From the NCBI GenBank assembly GCA_965215385.1, contig OZ244059.1, positions 1,364,001 to 1,428,000 of the forward strand: DNA of 64,000 nucleotides, read 5' to 3'. How positions within the stretch are numbered: the first letter of the stretch is position 1; each line of letters opens with the position of its first letter. Source of the DNA: JAPORY01 sp965215385. Lineage in GTDB: Bacteria; Pseudomonadota; Alphaproteobacteria; Rhodobacterales; Rhodobacteraceae. Made by a program: the position numbers and the translations under genes. Below, piece by piece: positions 47,031 through 55,423 of the stretch. Under the pieces are notes generated by a model. It had not been told where the DNA came from and ran no database searches. It saw only the letters and a list, made by a program, of their open reading frames with translations.

Positions 47031-47661
47031 TTACTCCAGCAGGCAAGTGGGTAAGCCTCCGTCCCATCGCCAGAAGCCTCTACAGGTCGGGTTCTGCGCC
47101 CGCGTCTGGCACCCCTTGCCGCCAGCGGCCAGGATGCGGATCGCCGGGCTGTAGACCTCGTACTTGTCGAATTGGTTCCCGAAGGAGCGGTTTTTTTCAG
47201 CGTGAGGGACATCTGACCCCCGCCGCCGTAACCGATGTTCTGGCCGGTGCGCACTCGGACCTCCATCGTGTGCTGGCCTTCTTTCAATCTTGAATCAAAC
47301 GCCGCTCTTCCGTCGCTAAAGAAGTTCGTCCATGCCGTTAGCATCTCTTCCCTGTTCCGAAACTCGAAGAGTCCGTGGTTGCCCGTGGCCTGGATGAAGA
47401 GGTAATTTTCCCCGTTCCATGAGTTCCCGTCATCCTGCTTGGGCGGAATCCGCAGCCGCAGAGTCGCCACCCGTCCATGCTCGCCGCAGCCGGTCAGCAC
47501 GTTGGGGCCGGGATTGTCCAGCCTGATGGTCGGCTTGTAATTGTTGTGGGCGCGAACGACGTCGGCCGTGCCAGTTGTGGGCAGTAGCGTCAGGGCCACC
47601 AAGGCGGCGGCGAGGGCCGTCAGGCGGTCAGGCGGGGGGGGGGGGGGATCACGTGTCGCAT
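47031..47661 (-). CDS. Putative phase-variable secreted protein, gene 2 (off as given)
   Basis: AGGAG lies 8 bases before the ATG at 47661, which reads MRHVI, a C tract, then DRLTALAAALVALTLLPTTG and TA before D, a signal peptide. With 14 C translation stops at a TGA soon after the tract; 12 or 15 C would be in frame. The mature part has LTGCGEHGRVATLRL, MEVRVRTGQ and GYGGGGQMSLTL. After an A7 run (plus 47191-47197) the better frame is one base off: NRSFGNQFDKYEVYSPAI, then AAGGKGCQTR, ending at a TAA at 47033-47031. With 15 C and 8 A the product is 210 residues. GCGEH, EVR and GGKGC match gene 1, so the two are diverged paralogues. Function unknown. Confidence 0.66.
47634..47647 (-). repeat. 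Poly-C tract (14) in the 5' coding region of gene 2
   Basis: Fourteen uninterrupted G on the plus strand, from codon 5 of gene 2. In frame at 12 or 15, out of frame at the 14 given. Confidence 0.9.
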
Positions 47662-48053
47662 GGCAAGGACTCCTATGGTTATATTCCTCAGTCTAGCAGA
47701 TGGGCAAGTACGAAGTCAAGTTCGAATTTCAAACGAGGACACTGCCCATTAGAAATGCTGCCTGAATGGACACATAGCATCGAACATATTTGAAGCACAC
47801 ACTGATGATCAGGTGCAAGGCCGCGCATCGTGACTGCCAAAACTTATACCCTGACTTATCATGGAAATATACTGAATTGACACGCACGGCTGGTTCTCGT
47901 GAAGACGGTTTGAGGATCAGGCTTTGCCCTACACCCTTGCGATTCTCGCGTGACGATCAGCGATATCGCAAATTACAATGGCTTCAACTCATCATATATT
48001 CCGCAACGCCAAACATGGTGACTGATCCAAAATAACGCCGTCCAAGCGTCCAA
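47662..48053. other. Leader and spacer upstream of gene 2
   Basis: Apart from the promoter at 47690-47719, I see no gene in this stretch between gene 2 and the monooxygenase-like gene. Confidence 0.5.
47690..47719 (-). promoter_or_regulatory. Sigma-70-like promoter of gene 2
   Basis: TTGACT (47719-47714), an 18-base spacer and TAGACT (47695-47690) stand about 30 bases before the gene 2 ATG. The match is good at -35 and moderate at -10. It implies a short leader with the AGGAG ribosome-binding site. Confidence 0.5.
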
Positions 48054-48365
48054 CTATTCCGACTCTGTCACAGTCTCGAAAATCTCCAATTCTGGCGCTT
48101 CAAGATATAACCCGCGACTACCGCCCGCATCTTTATGCGCCGCCCGAAAGGCATCCGAGGTAGTCCAGCTGCGAAATGACTCTTCGTTCTTCCATGCTGT
48201 ATGGGAAGCATATAAGATATAATTCTTGTGTTCGGGACCACGCAGCAAATGAAATGAAATAAAACCTGGGACTTCCTTGAGGTGGCTGTCACGCTGTTTC
48301 CAAAGCTCTTCAAATTCAGCGGCCGCGCTCTTGCGGACCTTAAATCGATTCATGGTTAGATACAT
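48054..48365 (-). CDS. Antibiotic-biosynthesis-monooxygenase (ABM) fold protein
   Basis: A 103-residue dimeric alpha+beta-barrel (ferredoxin-like) protein resembling IsdG/HmoA-type heme-degrading enzymes. It opens MYLTMNRFKVRKSAAAEFEE and carries PGFISFHLLRGPEHKNYILY and TSDAFRAAHKDAG, as in that subgroup, where Asn, Trp and His form the heme pocket (Asn6, the Trp of TAWKN or SWTTS, and His). A role in heme iron release is a family-based inference; other ABM proteins are quinol oxygenases. ATG at 48365 fits the domain; a longer start at 48413 is possible. It is divergent from pth. Confidence 0.75.
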   Translation of the reverse strand: MYLTMNRFKVRKSAAAEFEELWKQRDSHLKEVPGFISFHLLRGPEHKNYILYASHTAWKNEESFRSWTTSDAFRAAHKDAGGSRGLYLEAPELEIFETVTESE

Positions 48366-48436
48366 TTGTTTCACTTCACTGTTGAAGCGATCGCCTGCCG
48401 CTACGTAACCCATTCGCCGAAGTAAAGGATTTTGGC

Positions 48437-49048
48437 ATGCAAATCTTTGTTGGTCTGGGAAATCCCGGCGAAAAATATGCGAAAAATCGACACAATATAG
48501 GGTTTTTGGCAGTGGATCGAATTGCGGCGGACCATCATTTTGGGCCTTGGCGCGAGAAATTTACGAGCCAAGTCTGCGATGGATATCTCGGTCAAAAAAA
48601 ATTACTGCTGATCAAACCCCTCAGTGCTATGAATAATTCCGGCCAACCGGTTGGTCAAGCGATGCGATTTTTTCGATCTACAGCTCAAGACATTACCGTC
48701 TTTCACGACGAACTTGATCTAGTACCGGGAAAAGTTCGATTCAAGGTGGCAGGAGGACATGCCGGACACAATGGGCTGCGCTCAATTCACCAGCATATTG
48801 GCGACGACTATCACCGCGTGAGAATTGGTATCGGGCATCCGGGGCACAAGCATCTCGTAACCGGTTATGTTCTTGGTGACTTTGCTCAGCACGACAAAAT
48901 ATGGCTTGAGGCGGTTTTGCACGGCATTTCCGAGGGTGCCCCCGCGCTCGCTGAAGCCGACCCAGCAACATTTCTCAATTTGATCGGGCGTCGATTGACC
49001 CCTAGTAACGTTGTCCCGCCAAAACCTGATTCGACCGCCGAGAGGTGA
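48437..49048 (+). CDS. pth: Peptidyl-tRNA hydrolase
   Basis: A 203-residue essential enzyme that releases peptides from drop-off peptidyl-tRNA. It has the signature FVGLGNPGEKYAKNRHNIGF with catalytic His19, KPLSAMNNSGQPVGQ (Asn for tRNA binding) and FHDELDLVPGKVRFK with the catalytic Asp, followed by GGHAGHNGLRSI. AAAGGA precedes the ATG. In many alphaproteobacteria pth follows rplY and precedes ychF; neither is next to it here, another sign of rearrangement. Confidence 0.95.
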   Translation: MQIFVGLGNPGEKYAKNRHNIGFLAVDRIAADHHFGPWREKFTSQVCDGYLGQKKLLLIKPLSAMNNSGQPVGQAMRFFRSTAQDITVFHDELDLVPGKVRFKVAGGHAGHNGLRSIHQHIGDDYHRVRIGIGHPGHKHLVTGYVLGDFAQHDKIWLEAVLHGISEGAPALAEADPATFLNLIGRRLTPSNVVPPKPDSTAER

Positions 49049-49237
49049 ACTCAATGCTCAGCACCGGGTTGAAATTCTAAGATCTTGAGTTGAGAATACT
49101 GGAACTAGGCGCATTGCAATCGCTGATGGTGATGTTGATGTCTCACTTGTATTCAACCAGATAAATAGGCAACCAATACCCTTGCGAGCGCAAAGTTAAG
49201 AGGCGTAATCAATTTCAATGAATTTAGGAATTTCTTG

Positions 49238-49612
49238 ATGACACCTGATGACTCGATCAATGTTCTCGGCACGGCCTTACAAGCGTGTTCACAAGACCCG
49301 CTAACCGGCTTTTTCCGCGACGGATGCTGTAATACCTGTGATGCCGACAGCGGCAATCATACCGTGTGCGCCATCATGACTGACGAATTTCTTGCATTCT
49401 CAAAGTATGTCGGAAATGACCTCAGCACGCCACGGCCCGAATATCACTTTCCCGGACTGAAGGCTGGTGACCAATGGTGCGTGTGTGCCGCCCGTTTCGT
49501 ACAAGCGGTTGATGCTGGATGTGGTCCGATGGTTCATCTTGCGTCAACCCACCAAAGAGCCCTCGAAATCATGCCCCTGTCGATTTTGGAGGCGCATAAA
49601 GTCGTTGAATAA
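49238..49612 (+). CDS. DUF2237 family protein
   Basis: A 124-residue protein of DUF2237, with the conserved pattern DPLTGFFRDGCCNTCDADSG, HTVCAIMTDEFLAFSK, GNDLSTPRPEYHFPGLKAGD and QWCVCAARFVQA. Seven or more conserved Cys residues suggest metal or disulfide chemistry, but function is unknown. No signal peptide. ATG at 49238; a TTG just before is in frame. It is convergent with trpB, with 31 bases between the stops. Confidence 0.87.
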   Translation: MTPDDSINVLGTALQACSQDPLTGFFRDGCCNTCDADSGNHTVCAIMTDEFLAFSKYVGNDLSTPRPEYHFPGLKAGDQWCVCAARFVQAVDAGCGPMVHLASTHQRALEIMPLSILEAHKVVE

Positions 49613-49643
49613 CTCGCATAGCCACTTCGGCGGTTGTGAACTC

Positions 49644-50873
49644 TCAGTGACCCCTGTCGATATCAATGCCGAGTGCTCGCGCAACTGTGAAGATATCTTT
49701 GTCACCGCGACCACACATGTTCATACAGATAATATGATCACGGGGCAGCTTCGGCGCAATCTTCATAACATGAGCCAGAGCATGCGCGGGCTCAAGCGCC
49801 GGAATTATCCCCTCCTGCTCACAACAAAGCTGAAACGCCGCAAGTGCCTGCTGATCGGTAATCGCAACGTACTGCGCTCGACCCGTCTCATACAACCATG
49901 CGTGCTCAGGACCAACGCCAGGGTAGTCTAGTCCCGCCGAGATCGAAAAGCCCTCCAAAATTTGACCATCAGAATCTTGTAAGAGGTACGTGCGATTTCC
50001 GTGTAAAACTCCCGGACGCCCGCCGGTCAATGAGGCGCAGTGCTGCACGGCTTTGTCGACGCCCTTTCCGCCGGCCTCGACGCCAATAATCTTGACCTCA
50101 AGGTCGTCCAAAAACGGATAAAACAATCCCATCGCATTTGAACCACCCCCAATTGCGGCAACAAGTGTATCGGGCAGTCGGCCTTCCGCCGTGTGCATTT
50201 GCTGTTTGGCTTCTCGGCCAATAATTGCTTGAAAATCACGCACCATCGCCGGATACGGATGCGGGCCAGCAACGGTGCCGATACAGTAGAAGGTATCACT
50301 GACATTGGTAACCCAGTCGCGCAATGCATCGTTCATCGCATCCTTTAGTGTACTACGACCGCTCGTTACTGGAATAACTTCAGCACCCAGTAACCGCATT
50401 CGAAACACATTGGGGGCTTGCCGCTCCACATCATGCGCACCCATATAAACGACACACTTAAGGCCAAACTTGGCACAGACCGTTGCGGTTGCAACGCCAT
50501 GCTGACCCGCTCCTGTTTCCGCGATGATGCGGGTTTTGCCCATACGACGAGCGAGAATAATTTGACCCAAGACGTTATTGATCTTGTGCGCACCGGTGTG
50601 ATTTAATTCATCGCGTTTCATATAAATCTTGGCACCGCCAAGATAGGTTGTAAGTCGCTCACAATAATAGAGCGGACTTGGACGACCGACATAGTGCTGG
50701 TGAAGTTCCGATAGCTCTGACCAGAAAGATTCTTCGGTCTTGGCCTGATCAAACCTCTCCCCTAATTCCAAAATCAGCGGCATAAGCGTCTCTGAGACAA
50801 ACCGACCGCCGAACTGTCCGAAGCGACCGCTTTCGTCCGGACCGAGCGTGTAAGAGTTCAAAAGGTCATCCAT
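49644..50873 (-). CDS. trpB: Tryptophan synthase beta chain
   Basis: A 409-residue PLP enzyme joining indole and serine to tryptophan. Lys97 in NHTGAHKINNVLGQ binds PLP, AIGGGSNAMGLF holds the phosphate loop and CNMCGRGDKD closes the site. Length is normal. The trpA gene, which in alphaproteobacteria normally follows trpB, is absent: the next gene is a convergent DUF2237 gene. The subunit partner must be encoded elsewhere or be lost. About 370 bases separate it from trpF, unusually long for this cluster. Confidence 0.96.
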   Translation of the reverse strand: MDDLLNSYTLGPDESGRFGQFGGRFVSETLMPLILELGERFDQAKTEESFWSELSELHQHYVGRPSPLYYCERLTTYLGGAKIYMKRDELNHTGAHKINNVLGQIILARRMGKTRIIAETGAGQHGVATATVCAKFGLKCVVYMGAHDVERQAPNVFRMRLLGAEVIPVTSGRSTLKDAMNDALRDWVTNVSDTFYCIGTVAGPHPYPAMVRDFQAIIGREAKQQMHTAEGRLPDTLVAAIGGGSNAMGLFYPFLDDLEVKIIGVEAGGKGVDKAVQHCASLTGGRPGVLHGNRTYLLQDSDGQILEGFSISAGLDYPGVGPEHAWLYETGRAQYVAITDQQALAAFQLCCEQEGIIPALEPAHALAHVMKIAPKLPRDHIICMNMCGRGDKDIFTVARALGIDIDRGH

Positions 50874-51241
50874 TCATATCACCCGCAACAATCGAATAGC
50901 ACCGTGATCACGACGACTTAATCACCACCGCGCAAAGAAATGAGGTGAATTGCATTATCATGAATCGCCCCTATGACGACACTGGGCACCAAGGACAAGA
51001 ATGTTCCCTGGTCGAAAAATAACTTGATCGCAATAGCCTTCAAGTTTGCCGCGCAGACTCGCTTTGCTCTTGATCGCTCACCGACATCAGCGACCCAACA
51101 TTCTTAACATTAGTTCGGTTACATACGACTTCGTGTAGTTCTTGCTAAGACTATAACGTTTTATACTTGGTCAACCCGGGTTATTCAGGGCAACCTGTGA
51201 GAGCACCTCGAAGAGCTTTCTTGCCTGGTTTTTCTGCCACG
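50874..51241. other. Enlarged trpF-trpB spacer
   Basis: About 370 bases with no gene recognised. In compact alphaproteobacterial genomes trpF and trpB are usually adjacent. The gap could hold a trpB promoter. Confidence 0.45.
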
Positions 51242-51901
51242 CTATCGCTTGTGATTAATATTGGCGATGGTGCGCATGAGTTCAAGCATGAGTTCTAGAT
51301 CTTTTCTTCCCGGTTCGCGTTCTACCCCACTCGCAAGATCAACTTGATTCGCTCCTGTAATGGTTATAGCCTCGGTTACGTTCTTGGCGGTCAAACCACC
51401 CGCGAGCATCCAAGGCAACGACCACTCTTGATCGGCAACCAAACGCCAATCAAATGCTTTTCCGCTGCCGCCCATAACTAGGTTCGGATTTGAGGGCTTT
51501 GTATCCAAGAGTATCTGATCCGCTACCGAAAAGAACGCCGGTAAGCATTCAAGGTCTTCCGCCGTCGCTATCCCTACCGCCTTCATCACTGGCAGACCGT
51601 ATCGTTTCTTGATTTCAAGCACCCGCGCTGGGGTTTCATTCCCGTGCAACTGCAGCATATCAAGCGGCACGGCTTGTACGATCTTGTCAAGTGTGTGGTC
51701 CTCGGCGTTTACCGCCAAACCAACTTTCATAACCGTGGTCGGAATATTTGAGGCGAGTTGTGCCGCGTGATCACAAGTGACATAGCGTGGCGACGATGGA
51801 AAAAAGTTTAAACCGATATAACTCGCACCAGCAGCAATAGCCGCATCGACGTCGTCTCTTGAACATAAGCCGCAGATTTTGACCTTGATGGCCTGTGTCA
51901 T
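51242..51901 (-). CDS. trpF: Phosphoribosylanthranilate isomerase
   Basis: A 219-residue (beta/alpha)8 enzyme of tryptophan biosynthesis. The catalytic Cys is in VKICGL, with GASYIGLNFFPSSPRYV and the catalytic Asp in QILLDTK. Phosphate-binding loops appear as GGSGKAFDW and LAGGLTAKNV. Start ATG at 51901. It lies downstream of lapA in the classic rpsA-ihfB-lapA-trpF-trpB order. Confidence 0.94.
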   Translation of the reverse strand: MTQAIKVKICGLCSRDDVDAAIAAGASYIGLNFFPSSPRYVTCDHAAQLASNIPTTVMKVGLAVNAEDHTLDKIVQAVPLDMLQLHGNETPARVLEIKKRYGLPVMKAVGIATAEDLECLPAFFSVADQILLDTKPSNPNLVMGGSGKAFDWRLVADQEWSLPWMLAGGLTAKNVTEAITITGANQVDLASGVEREPGRKDLELMLELMRTIANINHKR

Positions 51902-52046
51902 GAACTGGATTCCCGATGATCCAACGGGAGACTTGACTCAAAACGTTTGTTGCTTGAGCTACGTATGTGGCACAATTTGGCGAAGCCCTTTTATGCAAAC
52001 AATGCAAATTACCTTAAATGCAAATCGAGTCAGCATCAGTGGCAAG

Positions 52047-52397
52047 CTAGACCTTGTCTTCGAGTAGCGCGAGGACGTCATCTTGCTTAGTGCCTTGGCC
52101 ACCTTTCATCCGCGATACTTCTCGCCTTAACTCCCGCGCCTCGCGGCCCATTGCGCTGGCGTCCCGCCGAAACTTATGCTCGCGAAACCATTCCCAAACG
52201 AAGCCAAGGACAAGCCCCGCAACAATCCCAAGGTAGATCGCCGCATACAGCGGCACATTAAGCTGCCACTGCCAACCACTATAGCGTGCGACTTCCGCCG
52301 GCAGTAGGCTAATCGTCACGATTTCACGATTGCCCATCGCCAAAAACACGAACGCCGCGGCAAAAACCACAAATATTGTTAAGCGAAGATAAAACAC
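52047..52397 (-). CDS. lapA: LapA domain protein (DUF1049)
   Basis: A 116-residue inner-membrane protein with two N-terminal helices (LRLTIFVVFAAAFVFLAMG; LNVPLYAAIYLGIVAGLVLGF) and a C-terminal charged coiled coil (REARELRREVSRMKG). LapA (YciS) works with LapB in controlling LpxC and lipopolysaccharide assembly in enterobacteria; in alphaproteobacteria the gene follows ihfB, as here, six bases after it. The start codon at 52397 reads ATG-like in frame with the first helix. Confidence 0.85.
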   Translation of the reverse strand: MFYLRLTIFVVFAAAFVFLAMGNREIVTISLLPAEVARYSGWQWQLNVPLYAAIYLGIVAGLVLGFVWEWFREHKFRRDASAMGREARELRREVSRMKGGQGTKQDDVLALLEDKV

Positions 52398-52403
52398 GGG
52401 CCT

Positions 52404-52685
52404 TTAGCTGCTGTTGATTCGATTCAGCAGTTTCTTTGACGCTCGAAAGAATGGATGGTAACGTTCATCAAGTTGCACCGTCTCTCCAGTGCGTGGATTC
52501 TTGCCAAGTCTTGCCCGCCGTTTTCTAGCTGAAAACACCCCGAAGCCGCGTAATTCAACGCGATCCCCGCGCTCCATTGCCGCAATTATTTCCTCAAAAA
52601 CGACTTCGACGATCTGCTCAATAAATTCTTGCTTCAAAAGCGGATTAGACTCCGCGAGAATTTTCACCAGATCAGAACGCCGCAT
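52404..52685 (-). CDS. ihfB: Integration host factor beta subunit
   Basis: A 93-residue HU/IHF-family DNA-bending protein. It shows MRRSDLVKILAESNPLLKQ, VVEEFEEIIAAME-like helix (VVFEEIIAAMERGDRVELRGFGVF) and the DNA-intercalating arm RRARLGKNPRTGETVQLDE, with Pro in NPRTG. It lies between rpsA and lapA, the conserved neighbourhood. It needs IhfA for the heterodimer. Confidence 0.95.
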   Translation of the reverse strand: MRRSDLVKILAESNPLLKQEFIEQIVEVVFEEIIAAMERGDRVELRGFGVFSARKRRARLGKNPRTGETVQLDERYHPFFRASKKLLNRINSS

Positions 52686-52890
52686 TTTTCGCTTTTCTCC
52701 CTACGCACAGCGACACTGAGGCACTGTCAATCCTTCGACACCGGCAGCAAATGTTTGTAACTCGGTCTGGTCAAAAAATACCAACTTGCGGGCTTCTAGT
52801 CAAGAGAACTCTCGGCCGCGGATGTCAAAGAATTTGCCGGCGCAAACATCGTGTTCTGCTGGTAAAAAACGTCTTGCGCGCCAGCAAAAT

Positions 52891-54570
52891 CTATTCGTCA
52901 CCCTCCTTAAGGGCTGCTCCGAGTATGTCACCGAGAGAGGCACCAGCATCCGTTGACCCGTATTGCTTGACCACTTCTTTTTCTTCGGCAATCTCCTTCG
53001 CCTTGATCGAAAGACCCAATCGGCTCGTTTTTGCATCAATATTCGTCACGCGAACATCGATCTTGTCGCCAACTGTAAAACGCTCTGGTCGCTGCTCACC
53101 GCGATCACGTGAGAGGTCAGATCGGCGAATGAACGATTTGGTTTCCTTGTATTGAACCTCAATACCGTTTTCTTCAATCGCGGTAACCTCAACCGTAATT
53201 GTCGTGCCGCGTCGCAGTCCGCCCAAGTCGGTGATAAACTGATTGCTGCCCAGTGCTTTGATAGACAGCGAAATGCGTTCCTTGACGATATTGACTTCGG
53301 ATACGACCGCCTGCACGATGTCGCCTTTTCGATATTCCTGTAATACCTCTTCACCACGTCGATCCCAAGAGAGGTCCGACAGATGCACCATGCCATCAAT
53401 ATTGCCGTCAAGACCAACAAACAGGCCGAACTCAGTGATATTCTTGACTTCGCCTTCGATCTGCGACCCCGGCGCATACGCTTCAGCAAACGCTTCCCAA
53501 GGATTGCGCATCGTTTGCTTCAGGCCCAGCGAAACCCGGCGCTTGGCACTGTCGATTTCAAGTACCATAACGTCGACTTCTTGCGAGGTCGAGACGATGC
53601 GGCCGGGATGCACGTTTTTCTTCGTCCAGCTCATCTCCGAGACATGGACCAAGCCTTCTACCCCCGGCTCTAGTTCGACGAACGCACCGTAATCGGTAAT
53701 ATTTGTGACGCGGCCGCGATGAACGGACTCGAGAGGAAATTTCTCGGCGACGTTCGTCCAAGGATCTTCTTGCAGTTGTTTCATACCGAGGCTGATTCGG
53801 CATGTCTCCTTGTTGATTCGAACGACTTGAACCTCAACCGTCTCACCGATTGCCAGCACCTCTGAGGGATGGCTAACACGATGCCAAGCCATATCCGTCA
53901 CGTGTAAGAGGCCATCAACGCCGCCGAGATCGACAAAAGCACCATATTCGGTGATATTTTTAACCATACCGCTGATCGTTTGACCTTCGGTTAAGCTCTC
54001 AATGACTTGAGCACGCTCTTTCTCACGGGATTTTTCGAGAATCGCTCGTCGTGACACCACGATATTTCCGCGCCGACGATCCATCTTTAGAATTTGAAAA
54101 GGTTGCGTAAGCCCGATGAGCGGTCCCGCATCGCGAACGGGACGAACATCAACCTGCGAACCTGGCAGAAAAGCGATTGCGCCACCCAAATCAACCGTAA
54201 ATCCGCCTTTCACTCTTGAGAAGATTGCGCCCTCTACGTGCTCGCCATCCTCGCTCGCCTGCTCAAGCCGATCCCAAGCTTCCTCGCGACGGGCCATATC
54301 GCGACTGATAACTGCTTCGCCGTGAGCGTTCTCTGCGGCACGAAAAAAAACCTCTACTTCATCACCAATGTCGATCTCAGCTTCGGCTCCGGGATCGGCA
54401 AATTCCTTGAGATCAACGCGGCCTTCCATCTTGTAGCCGACGTCGACAACGGCTTGTCCTGCCTCAATCGCAATGACCTTTCCCTTAACGACCGAACCTT
54501 CGGTCGGAGCATCGATTTCGAAGCTTTCATTGAGGAGGGCTTCGAACTCCTCCATGGTGGCGTTTTGCAT
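52891..54570 (-). CDS. rpsA: 30S ribosomal protein S1
   Basis: A 559-residue ribosomal protein with six S1 RNA-binding repeats. Characteristic segments include GSVVKGKVIAIEAGQAVVDVG (repeat 1), KNITEYGAFVDLGGVDGLLHV (repeat 3), NITDYGAFVELEPGVEGLVHV (repeat 4) and KNITEFGLFVGLDGNIDGMVH (repeat 5). It binds mRNA leaders and aids initiation. The ATG at 54570 gives the family N-terminus. The cmk gene normally found upstream is absent; the 850-base stretch before it holds no recognisable gene. Confidence 0.97.
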   Translation of the reverse strand: MQNATMEEFEALLNESFEIDAPTEGSVVKGKVIAIEAGQAVVDVGYKMEGRVDLKEFADPGAEAEIDIGDEVEVFFRAAENAHGEAVISRDMARREEAWDRLEQASEDGEHVEGAIFSRVKGGFTVDLGGAIAFLPGSQVDVRPVRDAGPLIGLTQPFQILKMDRRRGNIVVSRRAILEKSREKERAQVIESLTEGQTISGMVKNITEYGAFVDLGGVDGLLHVTDMAWHRVSHPSEVLAIGETVEVQVVRINKETCRISLGMKQLQEDPWTNVAEKFPLESVHRGRVTNITDYGAFVELEPGVEGLVHVSEMSWTKKNVHPGRIVSTSQEVDVMVLEIDSAKRRVSLGLKQTMRNPWEAFAEAYAPGSQIEGEVKNITEFGLFVGLDGNIDGMVHLSDLSWDRRGEEVLQEYRKGDIVQAVVSEVNIVKERISLSIKALGSNQFITDLGGLRRGTTITVEVTAIEENGIEVQYKETKSFIRRSDLSRDRGEQRPERFTVGDKIDVRVTNIDAKTSRLGLSIKAKEIAEEKEVVKQYGSTDAGASLGDILGAALKEGDE

Positions 54571-55423
54571 ATTGCCTAGCTTATCCTTGTTGCATCCAAA
54601 TTATCCAATCCGTTACCTACACAGTAATACGGTCATCAACGACAGGTTGCGAGGCGAACTATACGCGCTACCTCAATCGACTGCTGATGACCTAATTCGG
54701 TCGCGATGTAAAGTTATCCCGTAGGAAATAAGTATATGGCATATAATAAGGTTCTGGGTGAACTGCAAGAAACCACATGAATTTTCGAGACTCATAGCTC
54801 GGCGCACCGATGCCCAGTAGTGGCGTTCTAATTAACACACGAAAAACTGTCGCAAATCGCATTCAGACCGATGCTACGGTAGATTGAACCCGCGAGCACA
54901 CTCAATCGTTCGCGCTCAGCCGCATCGTGCAATCACGGCTCAACACACCGCATTTGGAGCGCGAAGGCCTTCCGCATCAGTATAATCATTGTTGTTTTGC
55001 TGATACTATCGACGCTCGCACCTTGCCATAACCAACCTTATCTCCCGCATTCTAGAACTTTAATCTTGAATATGTCCCCATCCCCTATTAATCCAATTGG
55101 GCTCTTTAGTTCTAAACGCTCGCATGAATTCGGCTAACAATCACGAACGAAGCTAGGTCTCCCGCTTCGCCTGCCACAATCCGCAAAAGAATCATATGCC
55201 ATGACCAATCGTTCTGACGCGCACGGTAACACGGTGATCAGGTCGCAAATTCACGCTTGCGTCACATCAACCAACCCCCTACTCGAAACCTCAGCGGCGC
55301 AATACTCGAACAAAGCAAGGGGTCTGGATGAACGATGCTGTTTCACTAGACCTACTCAAACGCCTAGGCGACATCAGATTCGAGCGTCAAAATCGTCATC
55401 AAAGTGCAGGATGTAAGCACTCA
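54571..55423. other. Long intergenic stretch between rpsA and mreB
   Basis: Divergent region without a recognised gene. In related genomes aroA and cmk lie upstream of rpsA; their absence marks a breakpoint. A frame continuing upstream of the mreB start to 55328 is probably leader, not protein. Confidence 0.5.
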
